This document shows, one piece after another, positions 26,589 to 35,293 of a stretch of DNA of 64,000 nt (the first letter of the stretch is position 1; each line of letters starts with the position of its first letter). A model generated the notes under the pieces. That model searched no databases. It was not told the DNA's origin and saw only the letters and a program-made list of their open reading frames with translations. A program made the position numbers and the translations under genes. The stretch is from an uncultured Faecalibacterium sp. (GTDB lineage: Bacteria; Bacillota; Clostridia; Oscillospirales; Ruminococcaceae): NCBI GenBank assembly GCA_934511465.1, contig CAKSWG010000001.1, forward strand, positions 103,064 through 167,063. Direction: 5' to 3'.

Positions 26589-27491
26589 ATGTTCAACAAA
26601 CTGGTGGCCATTGAGCCGGTCAGCCTGATCCCTTCCGCTGAGCAGGAACTGCATCAGTACGCAAACGAAGTGGTGCTGTACCGCGATATCCCGGCCAGCG
26701 ACGAGGAGATCGTGCGGCGTATCGGGGACGCGGACGCCGTGCTTTTGAGCTATACCTCCCGCATGGGCAAAAACGTGATCGAGCGCTGCCCGAACCTGCG
26801 CTACATCGGCATGTGTTGCAGCCTGTATTCCGAGGAGAGCGCTAATGTGGATATCGCCTGCGCCCGCACCCGGGGCATCCAAGTGCTGGGCATCCGGGAC
26901 TACGGCGACCGCGGCGTTGTGGAGTATGTTCTGCACGAGCTCACCGGCCTGCTGCACGGCTTTGGGATGCCCATGCTGCGGGATGAGCCGGTGGAGATCA
27001 CCGGGCTGAAGGTTGGCATCGTGGGCTTGGGCGTATCCGGCAGAATGATCGCGGACGCTTTGCAGTTCATGGGGGCCGACATCTGTTACTACAGCCGCAC
27101 CCGCAAGTCTGAAGCAGAAACCGTCGGCATGGCCTACAAGCCGCTGGCGCAGCTGCTGGCCGAGAGCGAGGTGGTGTTCACCTGCCTGAACAAGAATGTC
27201 CTGCTGCTGGGCAAGGACGAATTTGCACAGCTGGGCGAGGGCAAGGTGCTGTTCAACACCTCCATCGGTCCGGGCTTTGCCTCCGCCGCGCTGGAGCAGT
27301 GGCTCACCCTGCCGGGCACCCACTTCTTCTGCGACACCCGCGCTGCCGCAGGCCCGGTGAGCGAGGACTTTTTTGAACGCGAGAACGTACACTGCGCCAA
27401 TGCTTCCGCCGGGCGCACCAAGCAGGCCTTTGTGCTGCTGAGCCAGAAGGTGCTGGCAAACCTCCGCACCGCACTGGGCGAACAAGTTTGA
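26589..27491 (+). CDS. D-2-hydroxyacid dehydrogenase-like protein, catalytic residues unclear
   Basis: A 300-residue protein with the NAD-binding motif VGIVGLGVSGRM of the D-isomer-specific hydroxyacid dehydrogenase family. The usual ARG-containing motif reads FNTSIGPGF and the usual PHxA motif reads NASAGRT, so the catalytic Arg and His are not where expected. It may have another activity or be a binding protein. AAGGAGG precedes the start; probably co-transcribed with the aspartate dehydrogenase-like gene. Confidence 0.78.
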   Translation: MFNKLVAIEPVSLIPSAEQELHQYANEVVLYRDIPASDEEIVRRIGDADAVLLSYTSRMGKNVIERCPNLRYIGMCCSLYSEESANVDIACARTRGIQVLGIRDYGDRGVVEYVLHELTGLLHGFGMPMLRDEPVEITGLKVGIVGLGVSGRMIADALQFMGADICYYSRTRKSEAETVGMAYKPLAQLLAESEVVFTCLNKNVLLLGKDEFAQLGEGKVLFNTSIGPGFASAALEQWLTLPGTHFFCDTRAAAGPVSEDFFERENVHCANASAGRTKQAFVLLSQKVLANLRTALGEQV

Positions 27492-27512
27492 CCGGAAACG
27501 GAGAATGGCGAA

Positions 27513-28409
27513 ATGACAGACAAGGATATCTATTTGTGGAGAGCCACCATAAAAACCGCAAGTCAGGATGGCCGGTCCTTTGAATTCTGCCTGCAAAACC
27601 GTATTCTGGGCGTGGGATGGTGTCTGCGGGATGCAGATGGTCTGCCCTGCGTCCCGGCCTCCATTGAAGAATGCGAGGAAAAAGGGCGTGAGCAGTACGA
27701 TTCCCGCCGCGGCTTTGTGGCATCCATTCACGCTTTAAAAGAAATGGCCGTGGATGACCTGATCTGGACACGCCATAATGGCATTTACTACCTATGCCGC
27801 GTGCTGAGCACATGGAAATACAACTGCGACGCCGCCTATGTCTACGAGGACGTGATCAATTATGTGGACGTTGAATTCCACGAGATCGGCACGATGGAAG
27901 TGATCCCCGGAAAGGTCGTGAACAGTTTCCGGGCAAGCTCTGCGCTGCAAAGGATCCATGACGATGCGCAGCTGCGCTATGCGGAGCACCTGTACAACGC
28001 GATCACCGGCACGCGATTCTATCCGGATCAGGCTGTAAAAAAAGAGGAGCTTCTGGATTTTCTTCAGCCGGAAGATGTGGAAGAAGCCGTCAGCCTGTAT
28101 TTGCAGCTGGAAAAAGGCTATCTGATCTATTCCAGCACAAATAAGCTGGACACCCAGACCTACGAATTGGTGGCTGTTGCAAGAGACGGAAGCCACCGGG
28201 CCTATCCGCAGGTCAAGACAGGCAATGTTCCGCTGGACGGAAGCGGTTATAAAGCTCTGACCGCCGGCGGGGATAAGGTTTTTCTGTTTACAGTAAACGG
28301 GACGTACTGCAATACGGACGGCATGGATATCATCGACAAAAAAGTGCTGATCGATTTTATCTACGCCCACAAGAGCATCCTGCCCGGCAGGATCCGGCAG
28401 TGGCTGTAA
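27513..28409 (+). CDS. Unknown protein with possible PUA/EVE-like N-terminal part
   Basis: A 298-residue soluble protein with no family I can name. The first half (LWRATI, ILGVGWCLRDADG, MAVDDLIWTRHNGIYYLCRV) has the spacing of tryptophans and strands seen in PUA/EVE-like domains that read modified nucleic acids; this is a guess. The second half is mixed helix and strand, with LVAVARDGSHRAYPQVKTG as a strand-rich stretch. It follows the dehydrogenase by 21 bases and converges on the LOG gene. Confidence 0.6.
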   Translation: MTDKDIYLWRATIKTASQDGRSFEFCLQNRILGVGWCLRDADGLPCVPASIEECEEKGREQYDSRRGFVASIHALKEMAVDDLIWTRHNGIYYLCRVLSTWKYNCDAAYVYEDVINYVDVEFHEIGTMEVIPGKVVNSFRASSALQRIHDDAQLRYAEHLYNAITGTRFYPDQAVKKEELLDFLQPEDVEEAVSLYLQLEKGYLIYSSTNKLDTQTYELVAVARDGSHRAYPQVKTGNVPLDGSGYKALTAGGDKVFLFTVNGTYCNTDGMDIIDKKVLIDFIYAHKSILPGRIRQWL

Positions 28410-28424
28410 GGTACGGGCAGCCGC

Positions 28425-28967
28425 TCAGGTTGCCGCTTCTGCTAGGATCTCTTTGATCTCCCCCAGATCGGCGGCAAAGCGGATGCCCTGCTGGCGCTGC
28501 GGGGTGGAAAGGCCCTTCTCGATCATTTTGTCCAGCAGCGCTTTCAGGCTGTCATAATAGCCGTTCAGATCATAAAGGATGCAGGGTGCCGTCAACTGCC
28601 CCAGCGAGACCTTGGACATCACCTCGGCAATTTCCTCCAGCGTACCGGTGCCGCCGGGGAACGCGATGAAGGCGTCGCCCAGCTCGATCATCTTCGTCTT
28701 GCGCTCGGCCATGTCTTTGGTGACAATGAGCCGGGTCAGGCCGTCATACTGCAACTCCTGCTGAATAAAAAACTGCGGTTCTACGCCGGTCACGGTGCCG
28801 CCTGCGTCCAGCGTGCTCTGGGCCAGAAGGCCCATCAGGCCGCTGCGGGAGCCGCCGTACACAAGGTGATGTCCGTTTGCGCCGATCCAGCTGCCCAGCT
28901 CCCGCACGGCAGCCGCCAGTACCGGGTCATTGCCTGCATTTGCTCCAAGATAGACTGTGATATTCAT
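28425..28967 (-). CDS. LOG-family protein (cytokinin riboside 5'-monophosphate phosphoribohydrolase-like)
   Basis: A 180-residue Rossmann-type protein starting MNITVYLGANAGNDP. YGGSRSGLMG and the hallmark FPGGTGTLEEI carry the nucleotide-binding and catalytic glutamate motifs of LOG enzymes (TIGR00730). In bacteria these hydrolyse AMP-type nucleoside monophosphates to base and ribose phosphate. The frame extends upstream to 29249 through the TPP riboswitch, but GGGGAGATACC is placed properly before the ATG at 28967. Confidence 0.87.
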   Translation of the reverse strand: MNITVYLGANAGNDPVLAAAVRELGSWIGANGHHLVYGGSRSGLMGLLAQSTLDAGGTVTGVEPQFFIQQELQYDGLTRLIVTKDMAERKTKMIELGDAFIAFPGGTGTLEEIAEVMSKVSLGQLTAPCILYDLNGYYDSLKALLDKMIEKGLSTPQRQQGIRFAADLGEIKEILAEAAT

Positions 28968-29033
28968 GGTATCTCCCCTTTTGTTTTTCTTGAATTTTAC
29001 CACATGGCGGGCCCGTTGAAAAGGGCCCGCCCC

Positions 29034-29062
29034 TTGCAAATGCGGCGGCGCTGTGGTATGCT
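29034..29062 (+). promoter_or_regulatory. Predicted thiD promoter
   Basis: TTGCAA (29034-29039) and TATGCT (29057-29062) with a 17-base spacer put the transcript start just before the TPP aptamer. Confidence 0.6.
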
Positions 29063-29073
29063 TGTGCACAGAA

Positions 29074-29158
29074 AAAGGGAGCCTGCAAAAGCAGGCTGAG
29101 AGTGGGCTGTCTGCCCAGACCTGTGACCTGATTTGGACAATGCCAACGTAGGGAGATA
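29074..29158 (+). promoter_or_regulatory. TPP riboswitch (THI element)
   Basis: The conserved parts are present in order: GGGAGCCTGCAAAAGCAGGC, CTGAGAGTGGGC, GACCTG then GACCTGAT, and TGGACAATGCCAACGTAGGGA. Thiamine pyrophosphate binding should favour the terminator at 29174-29216 and turn down thiD-tenA. Confidence 0.95.
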
Positions 29159-29173
29159 CGGCTGCTTCAACAT

Positions 29174-29216
29174 GCGGAAGTGCATCCTTGCGGGCATTTC
29201 CGTATTTTTTTGCAAA
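29174..29216 (+). terminator. Terminator of the TPP riboswitch expression platform
   Basis: CGGAAGTGC pairs with GCATTTCCG (one G-T pair), followed by TATTTTTTTG, directly after the aptamer and before the thiD ribosome site. Confidence 0.85.
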
Positions 29217-29229
29217 GGAAGTTGTAGCC

Positions 29230-30030
29230 ATGAAAACTGCATTGACCATTGCCGGCAGCGATTCCAGCGGCGGCGCCGGGATTCAGGCCGATATCAAGAC
29301 CATGACCGCCAACGGCGTGTATGCCATGAGCGCCATCACTGCCCTGACCGCCCAGAATACCACCGGCGTCACCGGCATTTTTGAAGCCTCTCCGGAATTT
29401 CTGGCGCAGGAGATCGATGCCATTTTTACCGACATCTACCCGGATGCCGTCAAGATCGGCATGGTGTCCGCGGCAGAGCTGATCGGCGTCATTGCCGAGA
29501 AACTGCGCTGCTACGACGCAAAGCACATCGTGGTGGACCCGGTGATGGTTGCCACCTCCGGCTCCAAGCTGCTGCGGGACGACGCCGTGCAGGCGCTGAC
29601 CGAGAAGCTGCTGCCCATGGCCGAAGTTGTCACCCCCAACATCCCGGAGGCCGAGATCCTTTCCGGTATGAAGATCGCCGATGCGGCGGGCATGGAAGCT
29701 GCTGCAAAATGCATCAGCGAGAAATACCACTGCGCCGTGCTGTGCAAGGGCGGCCACCAGATCAATGACGCCGACGACCTTTTGTGGCGCGATGGCTGCG
29801 GCAAGTGGTTCCGCGGCAAGCGCATTGCCAACCCCAACACCCACGGCACCGGCTGCACCCTGTCCAGCGCCATTGCATCCAATCTGGCAAAGGGCTATGA
29901 TCTGGATGCATCGGTGGAGCGGGCAAAGGCCTATATTTCCGGCTGTCTTTCTGCCATGCTGGACCTCGGCCACGGCTCCGGCCCCATGAACCACATGTTT
30001 GCGCTGAAGGGAGAATTTGTGGGTGAGTGA
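29230..30030 (+). CDS. thiD: Hydroxymethylpyrimidine/phosphomethylpyrimidine kinase
   Basis: A 266-residue ribokinase-fold enzyme that makes HMP diphosphate for thiamine synthesis. IAGSDSSGGAGIQADIKT at the N-terminus and NTHGTGCTLSSAIASNLAKG near the C-terminus give substrate and ATP sites. The frame extends to 29188 but AAAGGAAG favours the ATG at 29230. It is controlled by the TPP riboswitch and overlaps tenA, suggesting HMP salvage since no thiC is here. Confidence 0.95.
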   Translation: MKTALTIAGSDSSGGAGIQADIKTMTANGVYAMSAITALTAQNTTGVTGIFEASPEFLAQEIDAIFTDIYPDAVKIGMVSAAELIGVIAEKLRCYDAKHIVVDPVMVATSGSKLLRDDAVQALTEKLLPMAEVVTPNIPEAEILSGMKIADAAGMEAAAKCISEKYHCAVLCKGGHQINDADDLLWRDGCGKWFRGKRIANPNTHGTGCTLSSAIASNLAKGYDLDASVERAKAYISGCLSAMLDLGHGSGPMNHMFALKGEFVGE

Positions 30031-30700
30031 GCAGACCTTTGTGCAGCAGCTGGTGCAGGAAAGCCTGCCCGTGTGGGAGCAGTGCCTGCATTCGGAATTT
30101 CTGGAAAGACTTGCGGACGGCACGCTGGACGAAGCCTGCTTTAAGGGCTACATTGTAGAGGACAGCCTTTACCTGCGGGAATATGCCAAGGTATTTGCAT
30201 GGGGCATGACCAAGGCCGCAGACATGCAGACCATCCGCACCTACTATTCCCTGCTTTCCTTTGTGAACGAGAGCGAGGATGCCGAACGTCTGCGCTGCCT
30301 CAAGCACTTCGGCCTGACCGATGCGGGCATCCAGAGCCTGCCGCTGCGGCCGGAGAACCGCGCCTATGTGGATTTTATGATCGAGGCCGCCAAAAACGGG
30401 GAGGGCGCAGCCGAGTGCATGATGGCCTGCCTGCCCTGTATGCTGAGCTACAGCTGGATCTTCCAGAATCTGCTGAAAGAGCATCCCGCTGTGCAGGATA
30501 CCCCCTATGGTGCGCTGGTGGCAGACTATGCAGGCAAGGACTACGAGGAAGCCTGCCATAACTGGGCCGCATTTGCAGAGAAAGCCTGCGAGGGCCTGAG
30601 CCCGGAGCGCCTTGCCCGCTGCCGCGAGATCTTCCATGCCTGCTCTGTATATGAGCTGGATTTCTGGGCCATGGCGGCTTTGCCCCGCAGCGACCTGTAA
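30023..30700 (+). CDS. tenA: Thiaminase II / aminopyrimidine aminohydrolase
   Basis: A 225-residue all-helical TenA protein. AECMMACLPCMLSYSWI carries the active-site cysteine region and VYELDFWAMA the C-terminal glutamate. TenA recovers HMP from degraded thiamine. The GTG at 30023 follows AAGGGAG and overlaps the thiD stop by eight bases; a TTG six bases upstream is less likely. Together thiD-tenA form a pyrimidine salvage unit. Confidence 0.92.
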   Translation: MSEQTFVQQLVQESLPVWEQCLHSEFLERLADGTLDEACFKGYIVEDSLYLREYAKVFAWGMTKAADMQTIRTYYSLLSFVNESEDAERLRCLKHFGLTDAGIQSLPLRPENRAYVDFMIEAAKNGEGAAECMMACLPCMLSYSWIFQNLLKEHPAVQDTPYGALVADYAGKDYEEACHNWAAFAEKACEGLSPERLARCREIFHACSVYELDFWAMAALPRSDL

Positions 30701-30718
30701 TTTTTCTGAGCCTAAAAA

Positions 30719-30765
30719 TGCACCCGGCCTGTGGGCAGAGCCACAGCAGCCGGGTGCATTTCCTT
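30719..30765 (+). terminator. Intrinsic terminator of thiD-tenA
   Basis: TGCACCCGGC pairs with GCCGGGTGCA, with TTTCCTTTT following. Confidence 0.8.
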
Positions 30766-30813
30766 TTGCGCAGTCAGGTCGGGGACAAAAGTCCGACTTC
30801 TCGTGATTTTCTG

Positions 30814-30860
30814 CAAAAGCTGTCCGTGGTGCAAACCACCGCAGGCAGCTTTTGTTTTTG
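30814..30860 (+). terminator. Second terminator-like hairpin in the tenA-livK gap
   Basis: CAAAAGCTG pairs with CAGCTTTTG and encloses GTGGT/ACCAC; TTTTTG follows. The 395-base gap 30701-31095 holds this, the tenA terminator, a promoter and a further terminator, and no gene that I can support. Confidence 0.6.
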
Positions 30861-30961
30861 TATGGCGCACAATTTGTGCAAAAAATGTACAAAATGCCCT
30901 TGCAAAACCCACAGCAGATTTTTATCATCTGCCAAAGTTTTGCCCGGAATGCATTTTTTGC

Positions 30962-30990
30962 TGGACAAGTGCACCCGGCTGTGCTAAAAC
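30962..30990 (+). promoter_or_regulatory. Predicted livK promoter
   Basis: TGGACA (30962-30967) and TAAAAC (30985-30990) with a 17-base spacer. The predicted start lies only a few bases before the hairpin at 31002. Confidence 0.45.
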
Positions 30991-31001
30991 AATGTCAAGA
31001 A

Positions 31002-31056
31002 CCCGCAACGGTGCAGGACTTCAAGGTCACTGTGCCGCTGCGGGCTTTTTTGTTTT
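31002..31056 (+). terminator. Terminator-like hairpin in the livK leader
   Basis: CCCGCA pairs with TGCGGG around an inner GAC/GTC stem, followed by CTTTTTTGTTTTTTC, 40 bases upstream of livK. With a promoter just before it, it would act as an attenuator. Confidence 0.65.
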
Positions 31057-31095
31057 TTCTGGGAAAGTGTTAAGAAATTAGAGGAGGCATTTCTT

Positions 31096-32319
31096 ATGAA
31101 GGCATTCATTTCGCGTCGTGATTTCCTGAAGGCGGCCGGCATCACCGCCGCTGCGGCAGCTCTGGCAGGCTGCTCGTCCTCGAATGGCGGCGGTTCCGCA
31201 AGCGGCTCTTCCGCCGGCGGCAAGACCATCCGCATTGGTGTGTTTGAACCGGCTTCCGGCGATAACGGCGCAGGCGGCAAGCAGGAAGTGCTGGGCGTCG
31301 AGTACGCCAACAGCATCGCCCCCACCGTGGACATTGGCGGCGAGACCTACAACGTGGAGCTGGTGGAAGTGGATAACCAGTCCAGCACCGACAAGGCCGT
31401 GACCGCCGCACAGGAGCTTGTCTCCAAAAAGGTTTCCATCGTGCTGGGCAGCTACGGCTCCGGCTGTTCCATTGCCGCAGCGCCCACCTTCCAGTCCGCT
31501 TCCATCCCGGCCATCGGCTGCTCCTGCACAAACCCCGCCGTGACCGAGGCGAACCCCTATTACTTCCGCGTCTGCTTTCTTGACCCGTTCCAGGGCTCGG
31601 TCATGGCAAACTTTGCAAAGGATGAGTTCAGTGCTGCCAATGCCTACGTGCTGAGCATGCTGGGCGAGGATTACGGCTCCGGTCTGGCCACCTATTTTGT
31701 CAACGCTTTTGAGGATCTGGGCGGCACCGTTACCAGCGAGCAGTTCCCCGAGGGCACCTCGGACTTCTCCGCCTACATCCAGAACGCCATCAACGCCGGT
31801 GCAGATGTGATCTTTGCCCCCTGCGCCACCACCTATGCGGCCCAGATCATCACGCAGGCCGCTTCCGCAGGCTTTGACAAGCCCATTACCGCAGGCGACA
31901 CATGGGAGTCCAGCGTTATTTTGGACGCACAGAAGGGCACCAGCGTGCAGGTGTACTGCTCCACCTTCTTTGATGAGAACGATGATTCCGGCGTTGCCAA
32001 GGAGTTCGTCACCGGCTTTAAGGAGTGGATGAACGCCGACAGCCAGAAGCTGACCAACAACGGCGGCAACGACATTGTGGCAGCTGTTTCCGCGCTGGGC
32101 TACGACGGCTACATGGTGGCACTGGAAGCCATTAAGGCCGCAGGCAGCACCGATGGCACCGCCATCCGGGACGCTTTGTACGGCGTGAACTACGACGGCG
32201 TGACCGGCAACATCACCTTTGACCAGACCACCGGTGATGCCAACAAGGATATGGCCTACATCAAGAAGGCCGCCGACGGCGCATTTGAGTTTGTCAAGAC
32301 TCAGAGCGTGGAAGGCTGA
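31096..32319 (+). CDS. livK: Branched-chain amino acid-type ABC binding lipoprotein
   Basis: A 407-residue type I periplasmic binding protein. The leader has SRRDFLK (twin arginine 7-8) and lipobox LAGC with Cys26. KTIRIGVFEPASGDNGAGG and the VDNQSSTDKAVTAAQELVS repeat are LivJ/LivK family features. Substrate is probably a branched-chain or other hydrophobic amino acid; urea-type or short amide substrates are possible in this family. GAGGAGG precedes the start. A hairpin separates it from livH. Confidence 0.9.
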   Translation: MKAFISRRDFLKAAGITAAAAALAGCSSSNGGGSASGSSAGGKTIRIGVFEPASGDNGAGGKQEVLGVEYANSIAPTVDIGGETYNVELVEVDNQSSTDKAVTAAQELVSKKVSIVLGSYGSGCSIAAAPTFQSASIPAIGCSCTNPAVTEANPYYFRVCFLDPFQGSVMANFAKDEFSAANAYVLSMLGEDYGSGLATYFVNAFEDLGGTVTSEQFPEGTSDFSAYIQNAINAGADVIFAPCATTYAAQIITQAASAGFDKPITAGDTWESSVILDAQKGTSVQVYCSTFFDENDDSGVAKEFVTGFKEWMNADSQKLTNNGGNDIVAAVSALGYDGYMVALEAIKAAGSTDGTAIRDALYGVNYDGVTGNITFDQTTGDANKDMAYIKKAADGAFEFVKTQSVEG

Positions 32320-32341
32320 TTTGAACCTTTAACCAGTAAAA

Positions 32342-32376
32342 CGCAGGCAGGAGCTATCCCCCGCCTGCGCTTTGCT
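32342..32376 (+). terminator. Hairpin between livK and livH
   Basis: CGCAGGC pairs with GCCTGCG, with CTTTGCTTGT following. Its place suggests partial termination, giving more binding protein than membrane parts. Confidence 0.55.
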
Positions 32377-32415
32377 TGTATCAAAAAATGTTGTAAGAAA
32401 TGGAGGGTCCCCCTT

Positions 32416-33294
32416 ATGGCTGCAAAGTTTCTGCCCTATTTGCTGGCGGGCATCTCGGTGGGCGGCCAGTATGCATTGATCGCCATTGGCTACACCATGG
32501 TGTACGGCATCCTGCGCCTGATCAACTTTGCCCACGGCGATATCTTTACCGTAGCCGGTTTTCTGATGGTGTACGCTACTGCTTCCCTTCCGCTGACCAT
32601 TTCCATCCCGCTGGTGGTGGTGGCAACGGTGCTGCTGGGCATCGCAGTGGAAAAGATCGCCTACAAGCCCCTGCGCACTGCGCCGCGCATGTCGGTGATG
32701 ATCTCTGCGATCGGTATGTCCTACCTTTTGCAGAACTCCATGTGGTATGTCACCGGCGGTCTGGCCAAGCAGTACCCGGCTCTGCCCTGGATCAGCGACA
32801 CTGTCACGGTGCTGGGCTGCCAGACCAAGCGGGTCACGGTCGTGACGCCGTTCCTCGTTATTGTGCTTGTGGCTGCGCTTGTCACCCTGATCCAGAAAAC
32901 CAAGATCGGCATGGCAATGCGCGCAGCTTCCCGCGATTTTGAGACCGCTCAGCTGATGGGCATCAAGATCAACAATGTCATCTCCTTTACCTTTGCGGTA
33001 GGCAGCTTTCTTGCGGCCATCGGCTCCATGATGTATTTTTCCAACTACACGGCGGTCACGCCTACTGTGGGTGCCATGCCGGGCCTGAAAGCCTTTGTGG
33101 CTGCCGTATTCGGCGGCATCGGCTCCATCCCGGGTGCGGTGATCGGCGGCTTTATCATCGGCATCTGCGAGAGCCTTATTAAAGGTGCAGGTGCCACCAC
33201 CTTCAGCGATGCCTTCACCTTTGCACTGCTGATCGTGGTGCTGGCGGTGAAGCCTACCGGCCTGTTCAGTGAAAACCTGACCGAGAAAGTGTGA
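32416..33294 (+). CDS. livH: ABC permease LivH
   Basis: A 292-residue membrane protein with about eight spans. GYTMVYGILRLINFAHGD at the N-terminus and LKAFVAAVFGGIGSIPGAVIGG near the C-terminus are LivH signatures. It forms half of the membrane channel with LivM. The stop overlaps the livM start (TGATG). Confidence 0.94.
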   Translation: MAAKFLPYLLAGISVGGQYALIAIGYTMVYGILRLINFAHGDIFTVAGFLMVYATASLPLTISIPLVVVATVLLGIAVEKIAYKPLRTAPRMSVMISAIGMSYLLQNSMWYVTGGLAKQYPALPWISDTVTVLGCQTKRVTVVTPFLVIVLVAALVTLIQKTKIGMAMRAASRDFETAQLMGIKINNVISFTFAVGSFLAAIGSMMYFSNYTAVTPTVGAMPGLKAFVAAVFGGIGSIPGAVIGGFIIGICESLIKGAGATTFSDAFTFALLIVVLAVKPTGLFSENLTEKV

Positions 33295-34454
33295 TGACCA
33301 TGAAACAAGAGAAAAAACGCATCTATCTCCGGGCTGCGCTGGCGCTGGCTGCCCTGCTGCTGGTGCTGCTGGCACTGGATAACCTGAGCTTTGTGCCCTC
33401 CATGCTGCTGACCGTGCTGCGCAAGGGCGCCATTTATGCGCTGGTGGCGGTGTCCATGAACCTGCTGAACGGCTTTACCGGCCTGTTCAGTCTGGGGCAG
33501 GCAGGCTTTATGCTGCTGGGTGCCTACACCTACGCCATCCTCACCATCCCCGCCGCTTCGCAGAAATCCATCTACCAGCGCTATGCAAACGGCGGCATCG
33601 GCTTTTCCATCCCGGAGCTGCTCTCCAAGCCTCTGGGCGGCTTCGGCCTTTTGCTGGGCGTTGTCTTTTGCCTGATCTTGGCCGGTTTTATCGCCGCGCT
33701 GTTCGCCTTCCTCATCGGCCTGCCGGTGCTGAAGCTGAAAAGCGACTACCTTGCCATTGCAACCCTCGGCTTTGCCGAGATCATCCGCGCCGCCGTGGTG
33801 TACGAGGGCTTTGGCCCGCTGACCAACGGCTCCAACCTGCTGTATGGCTTTACCAGCTTTGCAAGCTTCAACCTTTCGCTGGGCGGCTTTACGCTGCATC
33901 TGGAAACGGTGATGCCCTTCCTCTTCTCGGGCGTGTGCATCGCCATCATCCTGTTGCTCATCAACTCCACCTATGGCCGTGCCTTCAAGGCCATCCGTGA
34001 CGATGAGATCGCCGCCGAGGCCATGGGCATCAACCTTGCCAGCCACAAGCGCATGAGCTTTATCATCAGCAGCTTTTTTGCCGGTATCTCCGGCGCAATG
34101 CTGGCCATGTATCAGGCCAGTGTGCAGGCCACCACCTTTAAATCCAGCATGACCTATGAGATCCTGCTCATCGTGGTCATTGGCGGCATCGGCTCGGTGT
34201 CCGGTTCCATCATTGCCTCCTTCCTGTTCATTGCCAGCTCCGAGTGGCTGCTGCGCTTCCTCGACAACGAGACCTACATCGGCGGCTTCCGTGTGCCGCT
34301 GCTGCGTTCCGGCTTCCGCATGGTGGTATTCAGCATCATCATTATGGCGGTGGTGCTGTTCTTCCGCAAGGGCATCATGGGCGACCGTGAATTGTTCCAG
34401 AAAAAGCCCGCATCCACTGCAAAAGCTGCCAAAAAGGAGGCGCGTTCCAAATGA
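33294..34454 (+). CDS. livM: ABC permease LivM
   Basis: A 386-residue membrane protein. MNLLNGFTGLFSLGQAGFM and the GRAFKAIRDDEIAAEAMGI loop are LivM hallmarks. The ATG at 33294 overlaps the livH stop; another in-frame ATG at 33300 is possible. The Lys/Ala-rich tail ends in livG overlap (ATGA). It pairs with LivH. Confidence 0.93.
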   Translation: MTMKQEKKRIYLRAALALAALLLVLLALDNLSFVPSMLLTVLRKGAIYALVAVSMNLLNGFTGLFSLGQAGFMLLGAYTYAILTIPAASQKSIYQRYANGGIGFSIPELLSKPLGGFGLLLGVVFCLILAGFIAALFAFLIGLPVLKLKSDYLAIATLGFAEIIRAAVVYEGFGPLTNGSNLLYGFTSFASFNLSLGGFTLHLETVMPFLFSGVCIAIILLLINSTYGRAFKAIRDDEIAAEAMGINLASHKRMSFIISSFFAGISGAMLAMYQASVQATTFKSSMTYEILLIVVIGGIGSVSGSIIASFLFIASSEWLLRFLDNETYIGGFRVPLLRSGFRMVVFSIIIMAVVLFFRKGIMGDRELFQKKPASTAKAAKKEARSK

Positions 34455-35293
34455 GTGAAAACGTATTGACCATTGAAAACGCCACGATGCAGTTTGGCGG
34501 CGTGGTGGCTGTGGACAATCTGAACCTGAAGGTGGATAAAGATCAGATCGTCTCCCTCATCGGCCCCAACGGTGCCGGCAAGACCACCGCGTTCAACGTT
34601 GTTACCGGCGTGTATGCGCCCACCAACGGCGCAGTATGGTTCGAGGGGCGCAAGATCATTGAGAACACGCCCCACGGCAAGATGAAAAAGCTCTACAAGG
34701 GCCAGAACGCGGGCCAATACTCGCACATCATTGCCCCCACGCCGGATAAGATCACCCAGATGGGCATTGCCCGCACCTTCCAGAACATCCGTCTGTGGAA
34801 GAGCCAGACCGTGTTTGAAAACGTGCTCATTGCCAAGCACTGCCGCCGCTCGGCCAACCTGCTCAGCGCCACCTTCCGGCTGAACGCTGACGAGGAAAAG
34901 CGCCAGCGGGAGGAGTGCGAAAAGCTGCTGCATGTGCTGGGCCTTGAGGATGTGCGCGATGAACTGGCCACCGGCCTGCCCTACGGCTTGCAGCGCCGGG
35001 TGGAGATCGCCCGCGCCCTTGCCACCGAGCCGAAGCTGCTGCTGCTGGATGAGCCTGCTGCCGGTATGAACCCGCAGGAGACCGAGGAGCTGACCGCTTT
35101 CATCGACCACATCCGCACCGATTTCAACCTGACCGTGTTCATGATCGAGCACCACATGGACCTTGTGATGGATATTTCCGACCGTGTGTATGTGCTGGAC
35201 TTTGGCCGCTTGATCGCCGAGGGCACGCCTGCCGAGGTGCAGAACGACCCGCGCGTGATCGACGCTTACTTGGGGGTGGACGAAGATGCTTGA
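34451..35293 (+). CDS. livG: ABC ATPase LivG
   Basis: A 280-residue ATPase: Walker A GPNGAGKTTAFN, the LivG motif GIARTFQNIRLW, a signature reading LPYGLQRRVEIARAL, and Walker B LLLLDEPAAGMNP. A short insertion (about residues 78-98) precedes GIARTFQ, lengthening it beyond the usual 255. It energises LivHM together with LivF. It overlaps both neighbours. Confidence 0.95.
   Translation: MSENVLTIENATMQFGGVVAVDNLNLKVDKDQIVSLIGPNGAGKTTAFNVVTGVYAPTNGAVWFEGRKIIENTPHGKMKKLYKGQNAGQYSHIIAPTPDKITQMGIARTFQNIRLWKSQTVFENVLIAKHCRRSANLLSATFRLNADEEKRQREECEKLLHVLGLEDVRDELATGLPYGLQRRVEIARALATEPKLLLLDEPAAGMNPQETEELTAFIDHIRTDFNLTVFMIEHHMDLVMDISDRVYVLDFGRLIAEGTPAEVQNDPRVIDAYLGVDEDA

Noticed and set aside
28967..29249. 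N-terminal extension of the LOG gene to 29249
   Set aside because: The extension would be coded by the antisense of the TPP riboswitch; the start at 28967 has its own ribosome site and matches the family length.
30900..31095. Riboswitch before livK
   Set aside because: Only simple hairpins are seen; no known aptamer core matched, and the predicted start is too close to the terminator.
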